The notes under the pieces were generated by a model. That model was given only the letters and a program-made list of their open reading frames with translations. It was not told where the DNA came from and did not search any database. Positions 51,957 through 62,163 of a stretch of 64,000 nucleotides of DNA are shown here, in pieces. Both the position numbers and the translations under genes were made by a program. The stretch comes from Oasisia sp. SBJ-2009 (lineage: Eukaryota > Annelida > Polychaeta > Sabellida > Siboglinidae), in the NCBI GenBank assembly GCA_964017155.1, contig OZ024856.1, positions 4,871,825 through 4,935,824 of the forward strand. Reading direction: 5' to 3'. How positions within the stretch are numbered: position 1 is the first letter of the stretch; each line of letters starts with the position of its first letter.

Positions 51957-51996
51957 TACATATATACACTATATGGTGTCTTTGACCGTCACATAC

Positions 51997-52117
51997 CTCT
52001 ATCCATGACCCTGCGAAGTTCCGCCTCAACCTCTGCTGCTCGTTTGTCGATCTGGTTCTGCTCATGCTCAAGAGCGACGACTTCCCCACTCACATACTGA
52101 CTCGTGTCTCGCAGGTC
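51997..52117 (-). CDS. EHBP1: EHBP1-like exon: start of bMERB domain
   Basis: The exon is 121 nt, phase 0 in and phase 1 out. The acceptor is gtgttctag before 52117 and the donor GTATGT at 51996. It encodes DLRDTSQYVSGEVVAL followed by EHEQNQIDKRAAEVEAEL. This matches the first helix of the bMERB (DUF3585) domain of EHBP1, in which DTSQYV..EL.ALE.EQ..ID.RA..VE..LR is characteristic. bMERB domains are helical Rab-binding modules that engage Rab8, Rab10, Rab13 and Rab15 types. A long hairpin lies just past the donor (see 51871-51956). Confidence 0.95.
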
Positions 52118-52687
52118 CTAGAACACGCCACTTCCCATTTTACATACTAAATTGTTCTGCGTTTCCATGTTGCGTCATAACATTACATCTACAAACATTC
52201 ACCGAGCTCCAGTAAACATACGTAGCTGTTCCCCCTGCAACTCTTCTGTGCCAAGCTATCTAAGCGTAAGGCTTCGCACGGTCTGTGATTTCATGTAGCA
52301 ATTCACAAAGGAGCTACTGCCTAATTGGGAAATGTAAAACCGACAACAAAAACCACAACGGCTTTGATAAAATGCACAAACTGAAAAACTGTAATGAACT
52401 CAAGACTCTGCACCAGTGGGCAATTACCACATCAAACGTCATCGACTGTACAATCTAGCATTACCCAAATAAACACTTCATGATGCAACTAAATTCATTG
52501 CGTGAAGCCGTCAATTAGACAACTGATTCAACTAATCTAAAAACTACACTACAGATCATAAAAGAAAAATGCCTCGGGTCTGAATTCCAACAAAATGCAC
52601 AACATAATTTAAACACTTCCCATGCTCGCCGTCCATATTACAATGATCTGATTGACTTTTAACATTATGCATAGGTCAAGTTATTAC

Positions 52688-52821
52688 CTCATTTGTCTGT
52701 GAGGTCTTGGGACGAAGTACGTTACAGTTCTCCTCGTCGGAGGTGACGCCGTCCGACTCTGACTGCTCTGACGAGGACGTCTCACTGAACTCTAGCTCCT
52801 CCTCCGCCAGCTTAGACACCA
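52688..52821 (-). CDS. EHBP1: EHBP1-like exon, acidic linker preceding bMERB
   Basis: The exon is 134 nt, phase 1 in and phase 0 out, from gtgttgccag before 52821 to the donor GTAATA at 52687. It encodes VSKLAEEELEFSETSS, then a Ser/Glu/Asp-rich acidic stretch, and ends KTSQTNE. Glu/Ser-rich motifs such as SSSEQSESDG look like casein-kinase-type sites. It leads directly and in phase into the first bMERB exon. Confidence 0.85.
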
Positions 52822-52828
52822 CTGGCAA

Positions 52829-52892
52829 CACAACATGACCTCAACACATGACAGGTCAACACAACATGACCTCAACACATGACAGGTCAACA
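52829..52892. repeat. 31-bp duplication next to an acceptor
   Basis: Two copies of acaacatgacctcaacacatg followed by acaggtcaac lie directly upstream (minus strand) of the acceptor of the exon starting at 52821. Confidence 0.88.
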
Positions 52893-52969
52893 CAACAAAA
52901 CAATGTCACCAATGCTGAATGTTGATGGTGTAACATAATTATCCAGTATGTATGATTGAACATTGATGC

Positions 52970-53160
52970 CGGAACATGACTGATGGAACATGAATGATGG
53001 AACATGAATGACGGAACATGAATGATGGAACATGAATGACGGAACATGAATGATGGAACATGAATGACGGAACATGAATGATGGAACATGAATGATGGAA
53101 CATGAAGGATGGAACATGAATGACGGAGCATGAATGACGGAACATGAATGATGGTACGTA
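52970..53160. repeat. 14-bp minisatellite (aacatgaatgayggaac family)
   Basis: About 13 copies of a 14-bp unit alternate between gatgg and gacgg forms, which gives a partial 28-bp period. They lie in the 418-nt intron between the exons at 53240 and 52821 and so make up about half of that intron. Confidence 0.93.
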
Positions 53161-53239
53161 TGAGGTGGAACACTGAATATGAAACGCGTATGATGGAACA
53201 TCGATGTTGGAACATTGCTAGTGGAACATCACTTCTCAC

Positions 53240-53426
53240 CCGTTTTGATCCGTTCTTGTTGCGCAGATGCCACTGTTGGTTGCTGTGCTGACTGCCCTGC
53301 CCCCTGGAGAGTGTCGGGATGACTAGGTGGCCCAGGAGATGTGGCAGCGGGTCGAGTGGGCGAGGTGACGTCAGCCTGTGTGGGAGAGGGCCCGTCTGAG
53401 GGAGTTGGAGACGTCACTGGGCGCGG
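53240..53426 (-). CDS. EHBP1: EHBP1-like linker exon, Pro/Ser/Thr-rich
   Basis: The exon is 187 nt, phase 0 in and phase 1 out. The acceptor has a good pyrimidine tract (gtctgtctgctccag) before 53426 and the donor is GTGAGA at 53239. It encodes a disordered, Pro-rich stretch with repeated TSPT/SPTP/GPSPTQ motifs, and ends in a Gln/Ala-rich part (QSAQQPTVASAQQERI). It is probably the flexible arm before the bMERB domain. Confidence 0.82.
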
Positions 53427-53848
53427 CTGGAGCAGACAGACCTCAACGTCATCTTGTCGTACACGCACAACATTGCACAAGTGGTACACTTGTTGTCAAA
53501 GTAAAACGTTAGATAAGACAAGACCCAGTCCTTGGTGCTTTACACTTCATCTATTCATTTGAAAAAGCATCTCAATTTAGCTGGGAAGTATTCAGCCATG
53601 ATGTAATCATGACATAAATATTATTTGTTCATGTGTTTCGACCAGTCTTATAGTCAAACATAGGTCAAATAACATCACCCATCTTGACGCAAACAACACT
53701 GCCCAAGTTTCAAATTGGCAGCAAGTGGAGATTAACCTGGATTCCCTTAACTGAAGATGCGATGTTTAACCACTATCTTACCAATTATATAATAAACACA
53801 ATAATAAATAATGATATGTCACACAAACACTTTCTCACTCGTACTTAC

Positions 53849-53985
53849 ACTTAGTGCTGTTACTAACGTTGGACGTTTCAGGACAATCTTTTTCACTTTC
53901 AGTGTCTGGACGACACTGATCTGACTGGTTGATGTGGCAGTCGACTGGGGTGTCTTTCCTTTGCTTTCTGGCTCTGCTTTAGGGG
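53849..53985 (-). CDS. EHBP1: EHBP1-like linker exon, Lys-rich
   Basis: The exon is 137 nt, phase 1 in and phase 0 out. The acceptor is caaatttgcag before 53985 and the donor GTAAGT at 53848. It encodes PKAEPESKGKTPQS, a Ser/Thr-rich stretch, and then VQTLKVKKIVLKRP, a basic-hydrophobic segment. No domain is recognised. Both splice sites are strong and the phase fits both neighbours. Confidence 0.8.
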
Positions 53986-54360
53986 CTGCAAATTTGAATG
54001 AATTCACACAATGAAGATTAAGAAAATCCCTTTTTAAGTATGTTTATGTCCACAAAACTGTCTGAATATATGTGTTATATTATCAAACAGAAGAATACAC
54101 TACTTTCTAAAATATAATTCTACCTATACACAACTCACTTAAAGCAAGACACTATTTTGTATTTGTATATGCGCAGTATATTTAAGGAGAATACCATGAC
54201 ATTGTAATAATAACTGGAATTATGAATATTATTGTAATTTTTTTTTAGAAATTGTTCAATAGATTGTTTTAACAGCACAATATAGGTGAAGGGCATCAGG
54301 ACAAAATACAATGAGTTATTTTTATGTTTCATCCTTAAACTCTACGTGAAAATATGTGAC

Positions 54361-54561
54361 TGGAGTGAGTGGAGTGAGTGGAGTGAGTGGAGTGAGTGGA
54401 GTGAGTGGAGTGAGTGGAGTGAGTGGAGTGAGTGGAGTGAGTGGAGTGAGTGGAGTGAGTGGAGTGAGTGGAGTGAGTGGAGTGAGTGGAGTGAGTGGAG
54501 TGAGTGGAGTGAGTGGAGTGAGTGGAGTGAGTGGAGTGACTGGAGTGAGTGGAGTGAGTGA
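54361..54561. repeat. 9-bp minisatellite (tggagtgag), about 22 copies
   Basis: The array is nearly perfect, with one internal variant (gtgactgga) near its right end, also seen at the left flank. It lies in the same intron as the 23-bp array and reads (SEW)n or (TPL)n in translation, without support as coding. Confidence 0.97.
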
Positions 54562-54951
54562 GCCTATTGGAAAACATTGAATATAGTCAGTGCCCAATAG
54601 GCATTAGTAGTTTCATACGTACATATAACATAGAGGTAGGCTAACTTTTCAGGCAGACGCAACACATTGAATTTCCCCATATAGTTATTCAAAACTTATC
54701 CAAACAGGAATGAGACAGAGATTTCCCAGAAGTGATGTCTCTACAGATGTAAGTCAACTCTGGACGTCACTTATGTTGTGTTTCTGTAGACTTAGTTTTA
54801 ATAAATAAAATACACGGTTAAGTTTTGTGGAGTTTGTTGCATGCGTGACATCTTCATGCAGATACTATACAATCTACAATTTCAACATTCGCATCTGAAA
54901 CATGGATGTAACATCAAATTCCACATGACACTAAACCACCACTGTCACCAC

Positions 54952-55368
54952 ACCACACCCCGCACTGAAACACAACCACACCCCGCACTGAAACACAACC
55001 ACACCCGCACTGAAACACAACCACACCCCGCACTGAAACACAACCACACCCCACACTGAAACACAACCACACCCCGCACTGAAACACAACCACACCCCGC
55101 ACTGAAACACAACCACATCCACACTGAAACACAACCACACCCCACACTGAAACACAACCACACCCCGCACTGAAACACAACCACACCCCACACTGAAACA
55201 CAACCACATCCACACTGAAACACAACCACATCCACACTGAAACACAACCACACCCCACACTGAAACACAACCACACCCCACACTGAAACACAACCACACC
55301 CAACACTGAAACACAACCACACCCCGCACTGAAACACAACCACACCCCACACTGAAACACAACCACAG
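54952..55368. repeat. 22-23-bp minisatellite, 18 copies
   Basis: The unit cacaaccacaccccgcactga with a following aa occurs 18 times, in variants with ccgcac, ccacac or tccacac. It lies in the 4-kb intron between the exons at 58026 and 53985. It gives long frames on the minus strand that are artefacts of the repeat. Confidence 0.95.
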
Positions 55369-57136
55369 ACACTGTCATAAAACAGTGAAATGCAAAAGGT
55401 GGAGATGTCTGTTCAGTTTTATTGTAAAATCACATTAAATAGTAAAAAGCACAACTATTATTATAAAACTGACCACTATTGTGGACACATTTTTAATGTT
55501 AAAATTTAAGTGTTTTAGGAAAAAAACAGAACACTTTACTTCACATCTAACTTCTAACACGATGGACATGTATGTCATGTGATACATCTTCAAGCCCAGT
55601 CAGGTCATTAACTTTTTCGCAGTTATCCTAGCTCGCTAATCGGGGAAATGTTACACTAAAAAGTTATCTCTGGTTTGTTAGCATTATTTGGGTGGAAATA
55701 GTATGTCAGCATGGCTAATTATATCATTTATACAGGTCTCAAGAGACACATTTTCTCATAGCACTAATCATAGTTGACTTTTGGCATGCATCTGCTATAT
55801 CATGTAGCATGATTTTACAATAACAACTAACAGACATCACTTTAAAAGCAGCAGCACCAGCAAACCAGCATCGCAACACAGCATTGCTCTAGTACAGTTG
55901 CATGTTGTCGTCACAGAAGACTTGTGACTCATCCTACACTATGCTGGCTACAATGGCTGGTTGGTGGCAGAGTCCAGCTTGAGAATAAAACTTCTGCACG
56001 GTTAACAGAGATATTGTATTAAGTCATGTTTAATGCAGTGATAACCTCAGTTACCAGACACAAACCGAAACATATCACAAGAAACCCACTGCAGAAAACA
56101 CGTCACAGGATATGCAGTTAAAACGGCATGCCATACCATGGATATATGTCGACTGTAATAAGTTTTACATACAGTGTATATGTGGTTATACTGTAAATGT
56201 TCACGTCTATCACAGTCGAGATGATACACCTGCTGTTTTTTTAAAGCAGCCTGGGGAAGTAAAGGATAAAGGGTTAACAAAGACATAAAAACTAAGGTGG
56301 CACATGCCTGATTTAGTATACATAACATAATGTTAGTTTACAATTCAAATGGTGCTGTAATAAAGACACAACAGAATACTACTTGTACAGACAGTGTCAT
56401 TGAAATGTTAAAATAACGTATATCCTGTTGTCAAAGAGATAAAAATATGGTCACGACTGGGTAAAGGAGGACACTGGGTAGATGATATTTGGGAATTCAC
56501 AAAAAGGGTTGATGGGAAACTGACAGATTCTAGGGTGCTGACATCCTACATGGGAAAAAGGCTGTACTCCCAGCGGGATAGAGATGGGATTTAGTGAGTT
56601 GGAGATCTATATATCTACATGTGATACGAAGCAGGCAATGGCATTGTAAGCTGTGTGCGGGAACAATTAAGCCAAGGTACACTGGAACACTAAAAAGCTG
56701 AAGCACCCCAGCAAGTGAGACATAAACATGCGTAACCTAAGTACATATAGTGATCCAAGATACTGCATTACTACGATGCTGGTTAGAGTAGCAAAATGGG
56801 AGACTGGGATTCCTACCCGTGCCTTTGAACTGATAGAAGTTGAATCGTGCAGTGCTGCCACCTGGAGACGGAAGTGACAAATCGGTGAGCATGCTCACAA
56901 TAGACCACACACACGCATACATACGTTGCTTAGCAATGCAGTCGGTGTCACGGCAACCAAGATGGTGCACGGCCAATCAGGTGAAGAACGACATGCATTG
57001 TGCAGAAAGGTTACGTGAAGTAAATTAGATTGTTGTAGAGACATGAACCAGGAATAAACTCAACAAACTCCTTCCAAAACATATTAATTAAACAATGAAT
57101 AAAGCACACAGAACACACATTATCAGAAATACATAC

Positions 57137-57241
57137 CTGATCCATCTATGATATCTACTATAAATGCAAGGGAATCATTTTGCATCAATGTGTCTGATAG
57201 TTCTGTTCTAATTGTCACTCCTTCAGATAGACAGTAATGTT
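57137..57241 (-). CDS. Possible cassette exon of the EHBP1-like gene (uncertain)
   Basis: This is a 105-nt open stretch on the minus strand. It is bounded by atgttatcag before 57241 and by a good donor, GTATGT, at 57136. Its phases (1 in, 1 out) match exactly what is needed between the exons ending at 58026 and starting at 53985, so inclusion or skipping would both keep the frame. It would encode 35 residues including RTELSDTLMQND and LAFIVDIIDG. I do not recognise the product, the pyrimidine tract is weak, and codon use is more AT-rich than in the neighbouring exons. It may be a chance frame. Confidence 0.3.
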
Positions 57242-58025
57242 CTGATAACATGCTGGTGCAAATGTTTCTCCGACTTCAAGATACATTGCCCAAACCGTTT
57301 ACAATTAATTAATAATACAACATTACCCTAATCTGTCACTACTGAACACATAACATTAAGGAATGAAACTGAATAAAAATTGTGTTTTTTCTATATTATA
57401 AATATTACTTAATGTGTGAACCAAAACAAAATACAGTTGAAAGTGCTTTATACTGAAGCCTTAATAATAAAGCCTAGAACCCTGTGATCATTGCAGTAAC
57501 AATATTTAATTTGGCTTTTGTATGCATGTTTTATTTAAAACAAGATCGGTTTTATGAAAAATTACAATTTCCACTCTAAAAAGCTGCCCTTTCCTGACGT
57601 GAACATGCAGTGCAGTGCACCACTGCTTGTGTGCATTTGTAGTTGTTCATGCATGTGTCAGACGGGGACCCTTACCCACCAATGCACTGCACTACCCTGG
57701 GCAACAGGCATGCCTTATTTACTTGGGCACAATAATCTCATATTTTACCTGAAATTCTGTATAAATCAGTACATAATTTTATAACATCTCTGTGCCAACT
57801 GAGTGTCGCCGTCTGTTGGCAGCAAAATACACCAACATCAAACCCAATCGACTGCATTTTGTTGGGAAATGTTGTTGCTTTGTAAACAGAACTTTAATTA
57901 CAGACATCCCTATACCTAGAACAGGAGCAAGTAACTGTTGATGCCATCAAAGGTGATGACTTTGACTACTGTACTATGTGGAAGTTCTGAAGACGTATTT
58001 ATCGGAGATGGGCGGAGGGTCCTAC

Positions 58026-58173
58026 CTTCTTCCTTCGTCTCTGCCTCCTCCGTGGAACGCCCCATGGAGCGGAGAACCTCCGTCCGCCCAATACCGGCAC
58101 GAGCCTCCGCGATGAGCTTGCGAGCACGAGCCTGCAACCTCCGTTTGCGCTCCTCCTCCGGAGACAACGCCTC
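58026..58173 (-). CDS. EHBP1: EHBP1-like exon: second E/R-rich helix (LIAEAR motif)
   Basis: The exon is 148 nt, phase 0 in and phase 1 out. The acceptor is tttcttccaccag before 58173 and the donor GTAGGA at 58025. It encodes EALSPEEERKRRLQARAR followed by KLIAEARAGIGRTEV. This matches the vertebrate EHBP1 segment with RERARQLIAEARSG. Together with the preceding exon it forms the paired charged helices found in this family between the CH and bMERB domains. The C-terminal part is rich in Glu (STEEAETKEEG). Confidence 0.9.
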
Positions 58174-58604
58174 CTGGTGGAAGAAATGTGCAAACTTCCT
58201 CAAAAGCAGAAGGCAACTAATGAGAGGAGGTATTGAGGAGGGAGGATGCTGGGTGAGTCCTTGAGGGAAGTGGTGAATGACATGTCAGTCACAGTGGGCT
58301 GGACATGTCGACTCCCAACAGAAGATGACTGACTTTACTGACAAATCTGCTACCTATCAATGTACCAACGTCACAATCAAAATGACATCTGTGACCTCCG
58401 TCGAATTTTACATTCGCCAATAATGTTGATAACGATTATATATGTGAATTATACTACTATTACTACCATACATTACATAACATACACATAGTATAACGCC
58501 GAGAATATTCTCAGGAGAGGAAACTTGGTGACACTGTTGTAAGTTCTCTACGGCACTGGTAACAGTTGTATGAATTACAACAATTATAAAACATTACTTG
58601 TCAA

Positions 58605-58805
58605 TAAAGACTGTGAGTGTGTAAATTGTAGATATATTATATCACAGTAGAAACAGTGAGTGTGTAAAATATAGACATATTATATCACAGTAGACTCTGT
58701 GAGAGTATGTAAATTGTAGATATATATTATATCACAGTAGACACTGTCAGAGTGTGTAAATTGTAGACATATTAGATCACAGTAGACACTGTGAGTGTCT
58801 TGAGT
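58605..58805. repeat. About 53-bp tandem repeat just downstream of a donor
   Basis: Four imperfect copies share gtgtgtaaattgtagaca, tattatatcacagtag and acactgtgag. The array ends a few bases from the donor of the exon 58813-58944. Confidence 0.85.
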
Positions 58806-58812
58806 GTCCTAC

Positions 58813-58944
58813 CTGGGAGGGTGAGTGGGTGGGAGCCGTGGGGGAGGTGGGTGTGGGGTGGGTCCTGGCGGCGGCGTCTATGCGGGCCTGTTGCAGCAGG
58901 AGGCGAGCTCGCTCCTTCAACTCCTCCTGACGCGACTTGTTACT
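58813..58944 (-). CDS. EHBP1: EHBP1-like exon: first RQEELKERAR helical segment
   Basis: The exon is 132 nt (44 codons, phase 0 to 0), from the acceptor gtgtgtag before 58944 to the donor GTAGGA at 58812. It encodes SRQEELKERARLLLQQ followed by ARIDAAAR. This is a near match to the RQEELKERARVLLEQARRDA segment I recall from vertebrate EHBP1, and it is one of the best homology anchors between the CH and bMERB domains. The second half is a Thr/Pro repeat (HPTPTSPTAPTH). It is predicted to form a short amphipathic or coiled-coil helix and then disordered sequence. Confidence 0.9.
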
Positions 58945-58950
58945 CTACAC

Positions 58951-59019
58951 ACGGGACACAGTGTCAACATGGGCGGCCTCAAACAACACAGTGTCAACAT
59001 GGGCGGCCTCAAACAACAG
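58951..59019. repeat. 29-bp tandem repeat adjacent to an acceptor
   Basis: The unit acacagtgtcaacatgggcggcctcaaaca-type sequence occurs about 2.3 times. It begins only a few bases upstream of the acceptor of the exon starting at 58944 (minus strand). Confidence 0.85.
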
Positions 59020-59276
59020 GTTTCTTTTTATTGCATATTTGAACACAGCAGACTCGGAGGGAACAAGTGATAGCTCGTGTTAGTTGTGTTCACAGTAGTT
59101 TGATATACACAGCTGTTTGAATGTAACACTGCTAAAAGAGAGGTTTAAAGAAAAACAGCTTCAATGTTTTCACTCAGCCGAGTGTGCTTTTCACACAAGC
59201 AAATGTTTTTCATAATTTTAACTGTCTTTTTCTCTTTATCAGTAGTGATTTGCACTTTGCGGACTGTAATTTCCAT

Positions 59277-60070
59277 CGTGTTTGCTGTGGTTTTCCGTTG
59301 TATTAGCTACTGTTTTCATTCTGTTAGCTGTGGTTTTTACTGTGTTAGCTGTGGTTTTCATTGTTAGCTGTGGTTTTTACTGTGTTAGCTGTGGTTTTCA
59401 TTGTGTTAGCTGTGGATTTTACTGTGTTAGCTGTGGTTTTCATTGTGTTAGCTGTGGTTCTCATTGTATTAGCTGTGGTTCTCATTGTGTTAGCTGTGGT
59501 TTTCATTATGTTAGCTGTAGTTTTCATTGTGTTAGCTGTGGTTTTCATTGAGTTAGCTGTGGTTTTCATTGTGTTAGCTGTGGTCTTCATTGTGTTAGCT
59601 GTGGTTCTCATTGAGTTAGCTGTGGTTTTCATTGAGTTAGCTGTGGTTTTCATTGTGTTAGCTGTGGTTTTCATTGAGTTAGCTGTGGTTTTCATTGTGT
59701 TAGCTGTGGTTCTCATTGTATTAGCTGTGGTTCTCATTGTGTTAGCTGTGGTTTTCATTATGTTAGCTGTAGTTCTCATTGTGTTAGCTGTGGTTTTCAT
59801 TGAGTTAGCTGTGGTTTTCATTGTGTTAGCTGTGGTTTTCATTGAGTTAGCTGTGGTTTTCATTGAGTTAGCTGTGGTTTTCATTGTGTTAGCTGTGGTT
59901 CTCATTGTATTAGCTGTGGTTCTCATTGTGTTAGCTGTGGTTTTCATTATGTTAGCTGTAGTTCTCATTGTTTTAGCTGTGGTTTTCATTGAGTTAGCTA
60001 TGGTTTTCATTGTGTTAGCTGTGGTTCTCATTATGTTAGCTGTAGTTATCATTGTGTTAGCTGTGGTTTT
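59277..60070. repeat. 21-bp minisatellite with higher-order pattern, about 37 copies
   Basis: The unit gttagctgtggttttcattgt is tandemly repeated in the 1.3-kb intron between the exons at 60290 and 58944. Variant units (ctcattgt, cattatg, cattgag) recur in the same order three times, which indicates block duplication. It is open in several frames only because the unit is 21 bp; no splice or homology evidence supports coding. Confidence 0.95.
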
Positions 60071-60289
60071 TCATTCTGTACACCGTGATTTTAATTGATT
60101 ATGAGCTATAATTCGAGACATTGCTAGCATTTAAAATTTTCCAAAAGAAACTGCTACTGTTTTGGCTTCTTTAGGATATAATCTTGTTTATAAAACCAAA
60201 AATGTACACAATATATTTAAGTGTCCTGTAAGACAGAATTTAGTTTTGTTACCATGGAGACAGAAAGATGACAACAACACGACACTTAC

Positions 60290-60415
60290 CCTGACAATCC
60301 TCCCCCCTGTGGGAGACATGGGGCTGAGGGGGGTGATGCTAGAAGGGGCAGGGATAGTAGCCACCCTTGGGGAGGAAGGACTCATTGGACGCTTGGCCCT
60401 GGGCAAGTCTTCCTC
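60290..60415 (-). CDS. EHBP1: EHBP1-like linker exon, Pro/Ser-rich
   Basis: The exon is 126 nt (42 codons, phase 0 to 0). The acceptor has a long pyrimidine tract (tctctctccctcatgttccag) just before 60415, and the donor is GTAAGT at 60289. It encodes EEDLPRAKRPMSPSS and then a run of Ser, Pro and Thr with repeated SP/TP pairs (ITPLSPMSPTGGR), which are likely proline-directed phosphorylation sites in a disordered linker. Because it is a multiple of three with both borders in phase 0, it could be skipped without changing frame. Confidence 0.82.
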
Positions 60416-60423
60416 CTGGAACA

Positions 60424-60743
60424 TGAGGGAGAGAGACTGTCACAGACACAGGAGAGAGACTGTCACAGACACAGGAGAGAGACTGTCACAGACACATGTA
60501 CAATTATCACAGACACATGTACAATTGTCACAGACACACAAGAGAGACTGTCACAGACACAGGAGAGAGATTGTCACAGACACATGTACAATTGTCACAG
60601 ACACATGTACAATTGTCACAGAGACACAAGAGAGACAGTCACAGACACATGAGAGAGACAGTCACAGACACAAAAACTAACACAGACTGTCACAGACACA
60701 CAGAATACTGTCACAGAAATATGAGCGACTGTCACAGACAAAT
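60424..60743. repeat. About 21-bp minisatellite abutting an acceptor, interrupted by the LINE
   Basis: Units of gagagactgtcacagacac with variants containing atgtacaatt fill this stretch. Related units resume at 61419-61484 after the LINE, so the retroelement inserted into the array. On the minus strand each unit reads tgtctgtgacagtctctctcc, that is, a pyrimidine tract plus a CAG, directly upstream of the true acceptor of the exon at 60415. Confidence 0.9.
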
Positions 60744-60745
60744 GA

Positions 60746-61412
60746 AGGTATCAGATCAGAGCAGTGTGGAATTGCAGCAGCGAAGGGAAACCAAATTCTT
60801 GGATTAATTAGCCGAAATATAGTGTACAAGGAAAAAGAACTAATGATACCGCTGTACAAAGCAATAGTTAGGCCTGATTTAGAATATTGCATACAAGCAT
60901 GGAGGCCATATCGCAAGAAGGATATTGATATGCTAGAAAGAGTACAAAGGAGAGCAACAAAAATGATACCAAAACTCAGGAATATTAGTTATGAAATGCG
61001 TCTAAAAGAATGCGGTCTAACAACACTAGAAACCAGAAGATTGAGAGGAGATCAGATAGAAGTTTTTAAAATATTGAATGGGTATGAAAATATTGACAGA
61101 AATATTTTTTTCACGGCCAAGGAAGAGAGAAGGACTAGAGGACATGGAATTACATTAGCAAAGAAGCAGTGTAGACTAGATATTAGACAATTTTTATTTT
61201 CACAAAGAATAGTAAACGAATGGAACAGATTATCAGCTGATTGTGTAGGTGCTAGTAGTGTTAATATATTTTTAAATAAAATCGACATATACCTAAGACG
61301 GGTATATATACACTTAGATAGATAGGTTGGTCTCTCAATAAGCCAAACAGCTTCCTTGTCCACCTGCCATTTAGAGTTGAATCTCTAGATGGCAATCTTG
61401 TTAAATCTTGTT
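60746..61412 (+). mobile_element. 5'-truncated LINE, C-terminal end of reverse transcriptase ORF (CR1/Jockey-like)
   Basis: On the plus strand an open frame continues from about 60747 to the stop at 61323. It encodes IAAAKGNQILGLI, IPLYKAIVRPDLEYCIQAW, ERVQRRATKMIP, GLTTLETRRLRGDQIEVFK and SQRIVNEWNRLS. This is the classic C-terminal region of CR1/Jockey-type non-LTR reverse transcriptases, after the catalytic domain. The catalytic palm and the endonuclease are absent, as expected for 5' truncation. The 3' end is a doubled TCTTGTTAAA, like the short terminal repeats of CR1-type elements. AAATGA occurs at both borders and may be a target duplication. It lies antisense within an intron of the EHBP1-like gene, and the frame is intact, so insertion is fairly recent. 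Confidence 0.88.
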
Positions 61413-61488
61413 AAATGAGAGACTGTCGATACTGGCAGACACACGAGAGACTGTCACAGACACATGAGAGACAGAATGTCACACTGAC

Positions 61489-61657
61489 CTTTGTATGTGT
61501 CTCTAGGTGAGGTCTCTCCACGGAGGTGACAGAGGACACCTTGTGGGACGTGGGACTAGCTGCAGGCTTTTGTCTTTCCGTTTCTTTCCCAATGTCTGCT
61601 CTCCCTATCATGGTCTCACTGAACCTTGTGTCACCGGCGAGCTTCTTCCCTTCTTGC
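61489..61657 (-). CDS. EHBP1: EHBP1-like linker exon
   Basis: The exon is 169 nt, read from the acceptor tgtag before 61657 to the donor GTCAGT at 61488. One base completes the codon left by the CH exon (CG+G, Arg), then 56 codons follow and the exon ends in phase 0. The product begins QEGKKLAGDTRF and is hydrophilic with no domain I recognise. The open frame, exact phase match on both sides and its position between the CH exon and the E/R-rich exons support it as a real linker exon. The linker of this family is poorly conserved, so homology gives little help. Confidence 0.8.
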
Positions 61658-62022
61658 CTACACATGCAAGGCACATGCAAGACAAACAACGCGTGACAGC
61701 ATGTTGATTACTGATAAAGTCTGATCACGTCTGATTGTTATCTATACATGTATTTCAGCTATGAGAACTCAGAAACAGGACCAGTTGTTTATTTCTGAGT
61801 GTTGTCCTCAAAACCGTGTCAACAACACATTTTATAATTAGCCATTTGGTTTCTTATCTTTCTCATCCAAAGTGCACCATTTTATCTCTGCACTGGCATT
61901 CTGTCATACCATATCCTTTTAGAGATATATACTGCTACATAGTCTACATACCAAGCACTTTTTTGTAAGCAACCAGCATATTTATAAACACTGCTTACTC
62001 CTGCAAGGTCAGTTTGTTCTAA

Positions 62023-62163
62023 CTTAGTTTTGTTAATTCCAATTCTGAAACTAGGCTTTCTCCGTTGATGCACAAACTCTGGGATATGATTCCTGGTAAT
62101 AATATTAGATCAGTGGAAACTACTACACAATTCAACTGCCATTTAAAAACGTTATACCCTTGA
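62023..62163 (+). mobile_element. Decayed LINE C-terminal fragment (possible)
   Basis: A short plus-strand frame encodes RLSPLMHKLWDMIP and then NIRSVETTTQFNCHLKTLYP with a stop. The spacing LW..IP..IR......F..HLK.LY follows the pattern at the C-terminus of many non-LTR reverse transcriptases. Upstream frames are interrupted, so any element is old. The match is short and could be coincidental. Confidence 0.35.

Larger units (their letters stand above)
53986..58025 (-). other. Intron of the EHBP1-like gene (4040 bp)
   Basis: It holds the 9-bp and 23-bp minisatellites and one possible cassette exon (57137-57241). It is otherwise CpG-poor with no recognisable elements. Confidence 0.75.

Noticed and set aside
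54286..54597. (SEW)n and (TPL)n frames
   Set aside because: 9-bp minisatellite in an intron; open frames follow from the unit length.
59345..60098. Plus frame (LAVVFIV)n and minus frame (TANTMKT)n
   Set aside because: The 21-bp unit is divisible by three, which keeps frames open. The region is an intron between phase-0 exons and has no splice signals of its own that I can support.
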